From contig CACWUI010000026.1 of assembly GCA_902764045.1 (NCBI GenBank), positions 1 to 12,255 of the forward strand: 12,255 nucleotides of DNA. The letters are read 5' to 3'. Source of the DNA: an uncultured Lachnospiraceae bacterium. Lineage in GTDB: Bacteria; Bacillota; Clostridia; Lachnospirales; Lachnospiraceae. Both the position numbers and the translations under genes were made by a program. The first letter of the stretch is position 1. Each line of letters begins with the position of its first letter. Below the pieces are notes generated by a model that worked only from the letters and a program-made list of their open reading frames with translations, was not told where the DNA came from and searched no databases. Positions 1 through 7,600 of the stretch are shown here, one piece after another.

Positions 1-1037
1 AATAGTTTTTTTGCGCCCTTGATATATTGCCACGTCCTACGCTCTGTATCAGATAATCTTTTTTGTGTCTCATCACTTCGATCCACTTCTGGATAAGTGT
101 AATATAATCGTTCTTGGGGAACAAAATATGAAGCATCTATATCTCCGTCTTCAATGATATCTCCCAATGTTATCTGTTTTCCATTGTGATCAGGCTTTGT
201 ACTAAGCGTATAAACAACACCATCTTTCATTACACCTGTATTTTCAAACGCGAACGAAAAAGAACTTGAAAGTTCTCCGATGCCTTTTGGCAGTTCTTCT
301 ATCCGCATCTGTTTGACATCGCATGGTTCAACAGGAAAACTCTTTGCGAAGAAACCTTCTTTTAAGATCATACTCCCTATGCCATTTCGGTGACACTCAT
401 CATCTACATTGTTATATTTTATTGCATCTGAGATACGGGCTGCATAAGCCGTGTCATCACGATATGCAAATATAAAAGTACGTCTTCTTCTCTGCTGATA
501 GCCATATTCTGCTGCATTGATGATACGCCATTCAACTATGTATCCAAGATCTCTAAAACAAGCCAAGATTATAGCAAAGTCCCTTCCCCTCTGGCTGGCA
601 GGGCTCTTGACCAATCGATCTACGTTTTCGAGAAGCACAAATGGTGCTTTTTTTACTTCAAGTGTTTCTCGTATGTCCCACCAAAGGACCCCCTTTTGAC
701 CTTCCAATCCTTTTGATGTGGCTAGTGATGAAGCAACTGAATAGTCTTGACAGGGAAACCCTCCTACAAGCAAATTGTGATCTGGGATCTTTGATTTGTC
801 GACAGCGTTAATATCAATATTAGTCGTATCTTTACCATCTATATCTAAACTTTTACCAAATCGATTTACATAACATGAATGTGCCCACTGTGTTTTTTTA
901 TCTGCAGGCTCCCACTGACTAAACCATACCGTTTCCCACTTCTCCGGCTTATCAGCATCTTCTATGGTGCTTATTGAATTCAGACCACAACGAAATCCGC
1001 CAACACCAGCAAACAGCTCACAAACTGTTTTTTTCAT
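1..1037 (-). CDS. DNA (cytosine-5-)methyltransferase of a Sau3AI-like R-M system, C-terminus off the window
   Basis: This enzyme transfers a methyl group from S-adenosylmethionine to carbon 5 of cytosine and would protect host DNA from the restriction enzyme encoded just upstream. The reading frame is open from the ATG at 1037 to the window edge, giving about 345 residues. The family motifs are in order: motif I FAGVGGF (residues 9-15), motif IV GGFPCQDYS with the catalytic Cys96, motif VI ENV (137-139), the stretch KSPASQRGRDF, and motif VIII QRRRR (182-186). The target-recognition part begins after about residue 190, and the final C-terminal motifs are lost at the edge. A GAGGAGA ribosome site lies about 7 bases before the ATG. 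The 61-base gap to the restriction gene holds a GATC-ended palindrome. The GATC target is inferred from the Sau3AI-like neighbour. The m5C class is certain from the motifs. Confidence 0.95.
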   Translation of the reverse strand, partial: MKKTVCELFAGVGGFRCGLNSISTIEDADKPEKWETVWFSQWEPADKKTQWAHSCYVNRFGKSLDIDGKDTTNIDINAVDKSKIPDHNLLVGGFPCQDYSVASSLATSKGLEGQKGVLWWDIRETLEVKKAPFVLLENVDRLVKSPASQRGRDFAIILACFRDLGYIVEWRIINAAEYGYQQRRRRTFIFAYRDDTAYAARISDAIKYNNVDDECHRNGIGSMILKEGFFAKSFPVEPCDVKQMRIEELPKGIGELSSSFSFAFENTGVMKDGVVYTLSTKPDHNGKQITLGDIIEDGDIDASYFVPQERLYYTYPEVDRSDETQKRLSDTERRTWQYIKGAKKL

Positions 1038-1072
1038 CTTAGTATCTCCTCTAGTTTTTAAAAATATAATCT

Positions 1073-1087
1073 GATCATATCATGATC
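1073..1087. promoter_or_regulatory. GATC-ended palindrome before the methyltransferase gene
   Basis: GATCAT and ATGATC form perfect 6-bp arms around a 3-bp spacer. A further GATC lies at 1097-1100, so three GATC sites fall in the 61-base gap between the restriction and methyltransferase genes. If the pair recognises GATC, methylation here could tune methyltransferase expression. The palindrome is seen directly; the control role is inferred. Confidence 0.4.
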
Positions 1088-1098
1088 CTATGTTTTGA

Positions 1099-2541
1099 TC
1101 AACTTTTTATCTTTTCTTCTATCTGACCATAGATATATGTATTATTCAACCAAAAACATTGCTTTAGATATTGTCTTCCATCTGGCAGTTCATATGTATC
1201 CATCGCATTTTTAGCATGTGGTCTTACATGACAGACCGGATTATCAGATGCTTTCGGAAGATTGTTTTTTCTTATTCCATTAACCATGGTGATTTTAAGT
1301 CCATCTTTGATCACTTGCTTTGTTTTTTCCCAAACTGACTTTACTTGAACCTCAAGATCATCATAAGGTATATTCCAAAACTGACACCCTCGCAAACGCA
1401 GGATACCATTCTCATCAAACTTATAAACTACAAAAAGAAATCTAGTCTCTCGCAGATAATTTCCAAATGTGGAATCTTCCCACTCCTCCTTTATCAATTC
1501 TTTGAACCGGAACGTCGGAAAGGACATGCTCTCTTTAATCTTATCGTTTTTTTCAATCCTTATAGTTTTTACTACGATATTGGCCTTTTCAAATTCTTCA
1601 GCATGGTCGCCTTTCACTCCAAGGATCCTATATGCAAGCAACGCTCCTAAATTCTTGGGCCTTTTTTGAATTTCAACCTCAAATTCTGAACATAGTTTAT
1701 CAACGGAAAACCCTCTATATCTATCAATCTTTTCAATAACATGATCTTCAAGAGAATCAACATTATCATCATGCACTATAGACTCATACGTTGCTTTTCC
1801 CGGAACGATATAGTTATTAAGTACATATGTCATATAAGAGTTCTTAAATGCAAACGCTCTAGGTTTAGCAGGGACTTCACTAAACGGCTGTTTTCTCCTG
1901 TTTTTCGAGGTTGCTGCTTTAGGCGCTGCCCCTAGGTATAAAGTATCTCCTTCTGAAAGCTCATGTGCTTTACCAGCTTTTATCTTAGATACGATAACGT
2001 AATAATCATGTTTTATTATCTTCAGATCTTGTTCCGGCGGCGTAAATAATCTTGAATATCCTATCTTATAATCGAGATTATCCTTTACATCTTTCAAGTA
2101 AAGATAATAGACCAATAATATCAGTTTTGATTTGTTCCAAAAATGACTCTCTTCAAAGGGTTCGTTCACTACTTCGTAATAATCTATCATTGTCAGTATC
2201 AGCCTTTCTTTTGCTGATAACGTACCATTCTTGTTTATACGATATGGCGTAACTTTTAACTCTACTCCAGCCTCATTAAAATCAGCTCGGGAATCATTGT
2301 TGCATTTGTAATGAAAGAATTTTTCTTCAATGATCTGCCCCAGATTACCTTTGTTGCGTTTAACTACAGCTACGTCTGTTTTCCCATAAGATACACTCTC
2401 TTCCCTCAAGATCATTGAATGACTAATATCATCTTCTTCCCATATTTCTCGAAATGTCTTCCCGATCATTTTTTGAGAATATATCTCTATAGATATCGGA
2501 TTAGTTTTATCATATCCTGAATAATGATCGATTTTCGCCAT
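1099..2541 (-). CDS. Sau3AI/MutH-family type II restriction endonuclease (expected target GATC)
   Basis: The 480-residue product is close in length and layout to Sau3AI, a monomer made of two MutH-like halves. The N-terminal half carries the catalytic core, with Asp87 in RADFNEAG and Glu94-x-Lys96 in GVELKV, followed by the family stretch SAKERLIL. The C-terminal half holds the allosteric-domain signatures GKAHELSEG, QPFSEVPAKPRAFAFKNSYMT, ESMSFPTF and CHVRPHAKN, all with clear Sau3AI counterparts as I recall that sequence. It would cut unmethylated GATC. Its ATG lies one base after the vsr stop, and a GAGGT ribosome site sits within the last vsr codons, so the two are translationally coupled. 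The methyltransferase follows downstream. Recognition of GATC is inferred by family; the catalytic residues look intact. Confidence 0.93.
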   Translation of the reverse strand: MAKIDHYSGYDKTNPISIEIYSQKMIGKTFREIWEEDDISHSMILREESVSYGKTDVAVVKRNKGNLGQIIEEKFFHYKCNNDSRADFNEAGVELKVTPYRINKNGTLSAKERLILTMIDYYEVVNEPFEESHFWNKSKLILLVYYLYLKDVKDNLDYKIGYSRLFTPPEQDLKIIKHDYYVIVSKIKAGKAHELSEGDTLYLGAAPKAATSKNRRKQPFSEVPAKPRAFAFKNSYMTYVLNNYIVPGKATYESIVHDDNVDSLEDHVIEKIDRYRGFSVDKLCSEFEVEIQKRPKNLGALLAYRILGVKGDHAEEFEKANIVVKTIRIEKNDKIKESMSFPTFRFKELIKEEWEDSTFGNYLRETRFLFVVYKFDENGILRLRGCQFWNIPYDDLEVQVKSVWEKTKQVIKDGLKITMVNGIRKNNLPKASDNPVCHVRPHAKNAMDTYELPDGRQYLKQCFWLNNTYIYGQIEEKIKS

Positions 2542-2542
2542 A

Positions 2543-3001
2543 TTATTCTACCTCAGACCCTTTTAACGTAAAAATTGTTTTTTCTATCGTTTTTATGCAC
2601 CCATCCGTATCCTTCAATATGTCTTTACCCCAAAAATGAAGAACCACCCAGCCTTTATTTTGTAACAGTCTATCTTTTTCTAAATCTCTCTCTATGTTTC
2701 TTTCAATTTTTTTCACCCAATAATCAGGATTCTTTCCGGCTTCCAGTTTAGGTTTGAGTACATTCCAGTCTTTTCCATGAAAGAATTCGCTGTCACAAAA
2801 AATCGCGATCTTATATTTAGTCAGAGCTATATCCGGTCTTCCGGGAAGCTCTTTGTAATTTTTTCTGAAACGATATCCTTTAGCCCAAAGTGCCTTCCTT
2901 AAAACCACCTCTATACTTGTATCTTTCCCCCTGATACAACTCATGTTCTTATGGCTTTTTTCTGAAACCTCACCATAAAATCTGGGCTCTTTTCTTTTCA
3001 T
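2543..3001 (-). CDS. vsr: Very-short-patch repair endonuclease (Vsr family), zinc-less variant
   Basis: Vsr enzymes nick DNA 5' of the T in T:G mismatches left when 5-methylcytosine deaminates, which suits a gene beside an m5C methyltransferase. The 152-residue protein keeps HKNMSCIRGKDT near the N-terminus (Met20 matches the mismatch-wedging Met14 of E. coli Vsr as I recall), Glu31, and PGRPDIAL with the catalytic Asp57. The C-terminal part has NIERD and GWVVLHFW. The E. coli HGCFWH segment is here CDSEFFHG (residues 69-76): the catalytic-site His and the zinc-binding Cys residues are missing, a variant I have seen in many Firmicute members. It is the first gene of the R-M operon, with a GAGGGA ribosome site and a good promoter upstream. 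Confidence 0.9.
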   Translation of the reverse strand: MKRKEPRFYGEVSEKSHKNMSCIRGKDTSIEVVLRKALWAKGYRFRKNYKELPGRPDIALTKYKIAIFCDSEFFHGKDWNVLKPKLEAGKNPDYWVKKIERNIERDLEKDRLLQNKGWVVLHFWGKDILKDTDGCIKTIEKTIFTLKGSEVE

Positions 3002-3053
3002 GTCTTTCCCTCATATTTCAATTGTTGCATCTATCATTTCTCGTGCTAAACAA

Positions 3054-3081
3054 ATTATATCATCATTATTTTAGTTGTCTA
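3054..3081 (-). promoter_or_regulatory. Promoter of the vsr-restriction-methyltransferase operon
   Basis: On the minus strand TAGACA (3081-3076) and a perfect TATAAT (3059-3054) are separated by 16 bases, about 50 bases before the vsr ATG. The -35 end overlaps inverted half-sites: CTAA-TCG-TTAG at 3079-3089, followed by a further CTAA at 3091-3094, which could be an operator. No controller (C) protein gene is visible in the operon. Confidence 0.65.
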
Positions 3082-3142
3082 ATCGTTAGCCTAAGCGTAT
3101 ATTCACATTTTTTTCTATTGTTTTTAACAACTAGAGAGTTCT

Positions 3143-3616
3143 TTATCCATATATCTTAACCCCGTCCTTCAAAACCTCATTCAGCAATGCTTCATTTTTT
3201 AACAACTGCTTATGATCAAGCGCATCCACTTTTTTATGAAGTACCCCTCTCAGCCTCTCTACCATCTCATAAAATTTCAGCCCCTTTGTATCAGATGATA
3301 TAAGAAGGTCGACATCACTCGACTCCCCGGCTTTACCTTTTGCATAAGAACCGAACAGATAGCAGTAATCAACATTATAATCCTGAAAAACGTCAGCGCA
3401 TTTTTTTATGATATCTTCTATCGATAGTATGCCATGTTCCTCATCCACCGGATCCAGGGCGGACAGTTCATGAAGCAGAAAACGGTACTTTGAAGTACCG
3501 GATCGGCTTTCATCATTTTCATATGTAACATACGACCTCAAGGAAACGCCCAATCTTTCGGCTGCCTCCTTTTGGGTAAGCCCCTTTTCAAGTCTAATTG
3601 TTTTAAGATTACTCAT
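3143..3616 (-). CDS. XRE-type helix-turn-helix fused to a minimal nucleotidyltransferase (MNT/MntA-like) domain
   Basis: Residues 1-50 form an XRE/Cro-type DNA-binding domain (LTQKEAAERLGVSLRSYVTYEN). Residues 66-157 form a minimal nucleotidyltransferase with GSYAKGKAGESSDVDL, that is Gly89-Ser90, Asp101 and Asp103, plus a third acidic residue Asp131 in KKVDALD, so the active site looks intact. MNT proteins usually act as antitoxins that adenylylate a HEPN ribonuclease toxin, but no HEPN gene is next to it. I chose the ATG at 3616 (157 residues) because GGAGG lies 6-8 bases upstream. A start at 3655 has no ribosome site and would run through the promoter. It is the only gene of its transcript and sits between the R-M operon and the patatin gene. 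It is probably autoregulatory; a function in toxin control is inference. Confidence 0.85.
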   Translation of the reverse strand: MSNLKTIRLEKGLTQKEAAERLGVSLRSYVTYENDESRSGTSKYRFLLHELSALDPVDEEHGILSIEDIIKKCADVFQDYNVDYCYLFGSYAKGKAGESSDVDLLISSDTKGLKFYEMVERLRGVLHKKVDALDHKQLLKNEALLNEVLKDGVKIYG

Positions 3617-3617
3617 A

Positions 3618-3728
3618 TGCACATCCTCCACACAACCATTATGCAATAAATGCATTTATATCGCAATATAAATATGCATTATTTGCATGTTTATGTTTCA
3701 AAATATGTGCATACGCCTGACCCATGCA
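3618..3728. repeat. Regular array of TGCA sites over the HTH-MNT promoter (likely operator)
   Basis: TGCA occurs at 3618, 3642, 3651, 3675, 3684, 3708 and 3725. The first six are spaced 24, 9, 24, 9 and 24 bases, so two interleaved sets repeat every 33 bases, about three helical turns. The centre (3642-3687) is also an imperfect inverted repeat around CGCA, with TGCAATAAATGCAT on one side and ATGCATTATTTGCA on the other. TGCA is self-complementary, as expected for a half-site read by a dimeric XRE protein. The spacing is seen directly. Binding by the downstream HTH-MNT protein is inferred. Confidence 0.55.
3638..3666 (-). promoter_or_regulatory. Candidate promoter of the HTH-nucleotidyltransferase gene
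   Basis: TTGCGA (3666-3661) and CATAAT (3643-3638) are 17 bases apart on the minus strand, placing the transcript start about 15 bases before the ATG at 3616. The -10 box overlaps one TGCA site of the array below, and another lies in the spacer. Confidence 0.45.
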
Positions 3729-3758
3729 TGTTGTGGAGATTTTTATATTTCATTTTTT

Positions 3759-3772
3759 CACCATTTATGGTG
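3759..3772. repeat. Short perfect hairpin between the patatin gene and the TGCA array
   Basis: CACCAT and ATGGTG pair perfectly around two bases. It lies about 80 bases after the patatin stop. The minus strand reads AAAAAA after it rather than a T-run, so it is not a standard terminator. The stretch 3617-3849 holds no gene that I can support. Confidence 0.3.
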
Positions 3773-3849
3773 CAACTTTGAAATATCGTTATGTTTGTTT
3801 TAATGTTGACTTTATTTCCCTATCAGCGCCGTAAATTTTTTGTAATGCC

Positions 3850-4782
3850 TCATGCGTTCAGATATTCCCTGAGCCTCGGCATTTCCGCTTTCATTTCCTC
3901 GTATCCCCGTTTATATAATCTGCCCAGCTTTTCCATATCGCCTTCAAATTTGCCTATCTCAACTTTTTCGTGAGGCGCCAGCATGAAGATCTTCCCGGCT
4001 TTTTCATCAGCGGTCAGTTCGTCTATACACCTGTTATACTCCGCATTTACCTCTCCCATCGCTTCCCGGAACTCCGGGTAACGGAAATATAAGGCATTTT
4101 TGATTCCCTCTGTAAACGCGTTATTTTCCTCTTTTCTGCGGTATTCCCTGTCTCTGCTCCGTATCACCGCTATTTTTTCATGCCCTTCTTCTTTTGCCTT
4201 GCGGTACGGTATCTTTTCAACGCTTCCGCCGTCAAGAAAAGGCGTTCCGTTTATATTTACAGGCACGGAAATACAGGGAACTGTCGCCGAAGCTTTTATG
4301 GCTTTTCTGATGTTACATTTGCCCTTTTCAAAATACTCCGCTTTTCCGGTCCTCAGATTGGCCGCGCTCACAAGCAGACGCCTTTCGGGTGAGAGGAACC
4401 TTTCCCAGTCAAAGCCTTCGCGCCCGGCAATGGTCCTGAAAAAGTAGGTAAATCCAGTGATCCCGCCATCTTCTATCATGGCCCCGAGACCGCAGTAATC
4501 TGTATCATGCCTGTACTTCAGGTTTACTCTTGCACTTATCCCGATCTGGCCTGACAGATAACCCATGGCAGAAAGGGCTCCGGCAGATACTCCTATCACA
4601 TTCCTGAAATTGATCCCTTCTTCCATGAGCGCATCCAGCGCCCCCTGGGTGTAAAGGCCACGCCAGCCGCCTCCTTCAAGGACAAGGCAGCCCTCCGTTA
4701 TATCATCAGAGGCCCTGCCCTCAGGCAGATCTTTATACCCGCTGTATATTTTTCTCTTTAATTTTATCTTAGAAAGATCCAT
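3850..4782 (-). CDS. Patatin-like phospholipase family protein
   Basis: Patatin-type enzymes are Ser-Asp dyad lipid acyl hydrolases. The 310-residue product has the oxyanion loop LEGGGWRG (35-42), the nucleophile elbow GVSAG with Ser66, and DGG with the dyad Asp184. The C-terminal third (from about residue 200, SRDREYRRKEE) is an extension typical of YjjU-like bacterial patatins. There is no signal peptide, so it probably acts inside the cell. I chose the ATG at 4782 because GGGAG lies 7 bases upstream; an ATG at 4806 has no ribosome site and would overlap the upstream gene by 20 bases. The start lies 4 bases after the oxidoreductase stop, so it is the last gene of the hipB-led run. The natural lipid substrate cannot be read from sequence. 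Confidence 0.9.
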   Translation of the reverse strand: MDLSKIKLKRKIYSGYKDLPEGRASDDITEGCLVLEGGGWRGLYTQGALDALMEEGINFRNVIGVSAGALSAMGYLSGQIGISARVNLKYRHDTDYCGLGAMIEDGGITGFTYFFRTIAGREGFDWERFLSPERRLLVSAANLRTGKAEYFEKGKCNIRKAIKASATVPCISVPVNINGTPFLDGGSVEKIPYRKAKEEGHEKIAVIRSRDREYRRKEENNAFTEGIKNALYFRYPEFREAMGEVNAEYNRCIDELTADEKAGKIFMLAPHEKVEIGKFEGDMEKLGRLYKRGYEEMKAEMPRLREYLNA

Positions 4783-4786
4783 GATC

Positions 4787-5386
4787 TCACTCCCTTTTTC
4801 TGACATTTAAAACCGCGGGACATGTGCTAAACAAATGCTCCATCTCCCGTATAGCTTCCTCCATGATCCCTTCCGAATCAGCGCCGTCTGTATCAAGCCC
4901 CACTGCCTTTATAATTTTTACATCCTCTATACCGTAAAAACTCCGGGCCAGCATTTTCACATATCCGAATCCGAATTCCTCCGGTACAAATGTGCCGCCG
5001 GCGGTAGTTACATAAAACAGCCTTTTTGCTTTGCACAGGGGCTCCGGCACTCCATCCGGAGTGTAGCGGAAGGTAATGCCTGTCACATTTATCTGCTCAA
5101 AATATTGTTTCAATGCCGCAGGAAATGAAAGGTCCCAGTACGGAGTCGCCACCACGATTGTCTCAGCCGCCGCAAACTGCCTGGCAAGATCAAACATGGG
5201 ATCCGACCATTCCTCCCCCGTGATCAGGGCGTCTCTTTTCTCAAGAAACGCCTCATCCACCTCCGGGAAATCTGCTTCCCACAGTTTAACCTCCTCGATC
5301 TCTCTATCCAGTTTCTCTATCAGTGCATCCGCAAGCCGCTTCGTACGAGACTCTTTCCTGACACAGGCGTTTATCAATAAGATCAT
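4787..5386 (-). CDS. Flavodoxin-fold NAD(P)H-dependent oxidoreductase (azoreductase/quinone-reductase-like)
   Basis: This 199-residue protein has the Flavodoxin_2 pattern of FMN-dependent NADH azoreductases and NAD(P)H quinone reductases. It starts with a beta strand and phosphate-binding turn (ILLINACVRKESRTKRLA). Residues 80-98 are ATPYWDLSFPAALKQYFEQ, matching the P-x-W-N-x-S-x-P-A-x-L-K flavin loop of AzoR with Asp in place of Asn. YVTTAGG follows at 125-131. It would reduce quinones, azo compounds or similar electrophiles in the cytoplasm. AAGGAG precedes the ATG by 7 bases. It lies 49 bases after the HAD gene and 4 bases before the patatin start, so it is co-transcribed with both. The physiological substrate is unknown. 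Confidence 0.85.
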   Translation of the reverse strand: MILLINACVRKESRTKRLADALIEKLDREIEEVKLWEADFPEVDEAFLEKRDALITGEEWSDPMFDLARQFAAAETIVVATPYWDLSFPAALKQYFEQINVTGITFRYTPDGVPEPLCKAKRLFYVTTAGGTFVPEEFGFGYVKMLARSFYGIEDVKIIKAVGLDTDGADSEGIMEEAIREMEHLFSTCPAVLNVRKRE

Positions 5387-5435
5387 AGGATACTCCTTTC
5401 ATACAGTGGATCATTACATTTATTAATAACACATT

Positions 5436-6341
5436 TCATATTTGATCCTCTCCGGCCTGTCTCGCCGTGATCTCCAGTACCTTCTGCTCCTTCCTCAGCT
5501 TCTCCCTGGCGACTATCTCATCAATGATGCTCTCCATATAACAGGACAACTCGCTCCCCTCTGAATAATCCGCAGCCGCAAACAGGCTTATCCTGCCTTC
5601 GTTAAAAAGCCTGTACACCTTATGGTGCCTGTCACTATCGGGATTGAACACCCCTATGGAATATCCTCCCTTGCTCTTCACCAGCCTCATACAGGGGATA
5701 TCCGTCTCGCTGTCCCCGATGTAAACGATATTTTCATAAGGGATCCTCAGTATCTCATCCGGCATGCTGTCGTTTACGCTGTCGTCATATTCCTCAAGGA
5801 CCCCTTTGGCTATCCGGAAAATGTACTGTGTCTTATTTGTATAATTGATCGCCTGGGCAGGCCACTCTGCCACTCCATCCGCATTATACAGGTAGGAAGA
5901 TGCGTAGATTCTTTTAATATGTGGCGAAATGCTGCTCCCTTCTATTATCTCCTTTAACCCCGAAGAGATTATATAATGCTCCAGCTCTATCCCCTTGCTT
6001 TCCGCATATCTGTCCATCCTGTCAAACCAGGTATCAACCCCGTCAAAAAGCAGTATATCTTTTCCGATATCCTTGAAATAATCCCTTTTCACCGACAACC
6101 TTTTCAGTTTAGAATAATTAAGCAGCTGTAACATCCACGCCAAGTTATTATCCATGAAATTTTCCTTTGCCAGCGCATTTGCCTCACTCCAAAAAGTCTC
6201 CTTTTTAATACCAAAAGACGGTATCAGCGTAAACGCCTGCATATCATCAGGTGATAAAGTCTTATCAAAATCATAGCATATCGCCATCCTGGGCTTTTTT
6301 TCTTTAATCTCTGCTATCTCTTTTTTAATTTCTTCGTTCAT
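5436..6341 (-). CDS. HAD-superfamily phosphatase (phosphoserine-phosphatase-like)
   Basis: All four HAD motifs are visible. Motif I is YDFDKTLS with the nucleophile Asp24 and Asp26. Motif II is IISSG (Ser126/127). Lys170 in NYTNKTQ fits motif III. Motif IV is VYIGDSETDIPC with Asp210 and Asp214. The long insert between motifs I and II (about residues 35-120) is a cap domain. It is probably a cytoplasmic phosphate-monoester hydrolase with a small-molecule substrate. I chose the ATG at 6341 (301 residues) because GAGGAG, overlapping the hipA stop, lies 7-8 bases upstream. The longer open frame to 6437 only reads through the hipA 3' end. It lies 11 bases after hipA, so the two are translationally coupled. 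Confidence 0.88.
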   Translation of the reverse strand: MNEEIKKEIAEIKEKKPRMAICYDFDKTLSPDDMQAFTLIPSFGIKKETFWSEANALAKENFMDNNLAWMLQLLNYSKLKRLSVKRDYFKDIGKDILLFDGVDTWFDRMDRYAESKGIELEHYIISSGLKEIIEGSSISPHIKRIYASSYLYNADGVAEWPAQAINYTNKTQYIFRIAKGVLEEYDDSVNDSMPDEILRIPYENIVYIGDSETDIPCMRLVKSKGGYSIGVFNPDSDRHHKVYRLFNEGRISLFAAADYSEGSELSCYMESIIDEIVAREKLRKEQKVLEITARQAGEDQI

Positions 6342-6352
6342 GGTAAATCTCC

Positions 6353-7600
6353 TCAAATGCTGTCCGATAAAAATGCCCCTTCCATCATTTTCTGCTCTCC
6401 TCTTGATATCCCGAACTCCTTCGCAAGCTTTCTCCAATTACCGCCGACACAGTCTTTTATCTTATCAGCAATATCCCCGGCATCCTCTGGATCCAATCCG
6501 TAATATCCGCATGTTTCCAATGCCGTTTCAAATGATTTCAGACTGCTCTCGGAAGAAATGTTCAAAGACAGATTCGTGCCGTAATATACCGGATTCACAT
6601 CATACATCGGTGACAGATGCCAACCGTCTTCATGTAGCAAAAAGCCGTGATTTCTAAGATGATCGTCCGTGTTTGAAACAGCTATATAGAACACGATACG
6701 CATCCACAATTCTTTTAGATCCTTATCCGGTGATGCGCCATTTGCCTTTATAAATCCCGCTATATCAGGATATCCGGCTGAATCTCCGTCTGTTTTTCCT
6801 AGCATCGTCATAGCCGATGCAAAATGTACCCTTCGCTCTTCTCCCGCCGAATATTTCCTGTCGAATCTTTTTACCAGAAAAGTACTGCCAATATCTGAAA
6901 ACCTTTCAAGCTTCGCATCCGGAACATTCAGACCGCACATTTTCCCAAGTTCATGAACAACCATCTCCCAGGCTCCCACATCTGACTCATCGTGTTTTGA
7001 CGGAAACTTAGCTATCCACAATGATCCGTCAGGCGCCTTAACATTTGCCTTGGGACGGGCTCCACCAAGGGACGAACCAGGAAAGATCAGCTGTTTGATC
7101 CATTTTCCGCTATCGTCATTTTTTTCAAATGCATTTGCCGAATCCTGCAAAAGTCTTAACTCAGTCCATGGCGGTGCCGCCAATTCCTTTGTGTCCGCTT
7201 CAAATACACCGTCTTCAGACAACTTTAATCGGATCCCACCCTGACGCCCTTCGTCATGTACTCCCAGCAGATAGTCAGCCTCTGAAAATCTATCCGGCTG
7301 CCGTTCTTCTTTTTTTGCGATGATCGCTTCACGCCTGTGCATTAAAAGACGCCCCCACCTATCCGGCGCAGCATCTGATAAAAAACCGAAAAATGATTTC
7401 CCCGGCTTTGTGAACTGCCTGCCTCTGAAAGGCAAAAGATCCGGGTCGAGCAATACGTTGGAATGCCCCGCAAGCCATTTATCATCATACTCAAATGAAT
7501 AGTTATCATTTAATCCGTTACTATCCCGGTACAGGCTCCCTATAAGTCGATCGTTTTCATACCATCCGGCATATACTTTTATACATCTCTCATTCTTCAT
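6353..7600 (-). CDS. hipA: HipA-family serine/threonine kinase toxin
   Basis: HipA toxins are kinases that, in E. coli, phosphorylate glutamyl-tRNA synthetase and induce dormancy. The 415-residue product is full length. The N-terminal part carries the couple-HipA signature (GKSFFGFLSDAAPDRWGRLL, residues 67-86). The Gly-rich ATP loop SSLGGARPKA spans 176-185, and Lys198 lies in WIAKFPS. The catalytic loop VSNTDDHLRNHGF (308-320) contains the expected general base Asp312 and Asn317. MYDVNP with the metal-binding Asp334 follows. All key residues look intact, so it should be active. Its ATG overlaps the end of hipB by 11 bases, with GGAGGG as ribosome site, the usual antitoxin-first order. Its kinase target is unknown. 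Confidence 0.95.
   Translation of the reverse strand: MKNERCIKVYAGWYENDRLIGSLYRDSNGLNDNYSFEYDDKWLAGHSNVLLDPDLLPFRGRQFTKPGKSFFGFLSDAAPDRWGRLLMHRREAIIAKKEERQPDRFSEADYLLGVHDEGRQGGIRLKLSEDGVFEADTKELAAPPWTELRLLQDSANAFEKNDDSGKWIKQLIFPGSSLGGARPKANVKAPDGSLWIAKFPSKHDESDVGAWEMVVHELGKMCGLNVPDAKLERFSDIGSTFLVKRFDRKYSAGEERRVHFASAMTMLGKTDGDSAGYPDIAGFIKANGASPDKDLKELWMRIVFYIAVSNTDDHLRNHGFLLHEDGWHLSPMYDVNPVYYGTNLSLNISSESSLKSFETALETCGYYGLDPEDAGDIADKIKDCVGGNWRKLAKEFGISRGEQKMMEGAFLSDSI

Noticed and set aside
4100..4447. 115-residue plus-strand frame
   Set aside because: It lies entirely antisense to the patatin gene, whose catalytic motifs are intact; no start signal.
5436..6437. Longer N-terminus for the HAD phosphatase
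   Set aside because: The extra 32 residues lie in the hipA 3' end and lack a ribosome site; the ATG at 6341 has GAGGAG.
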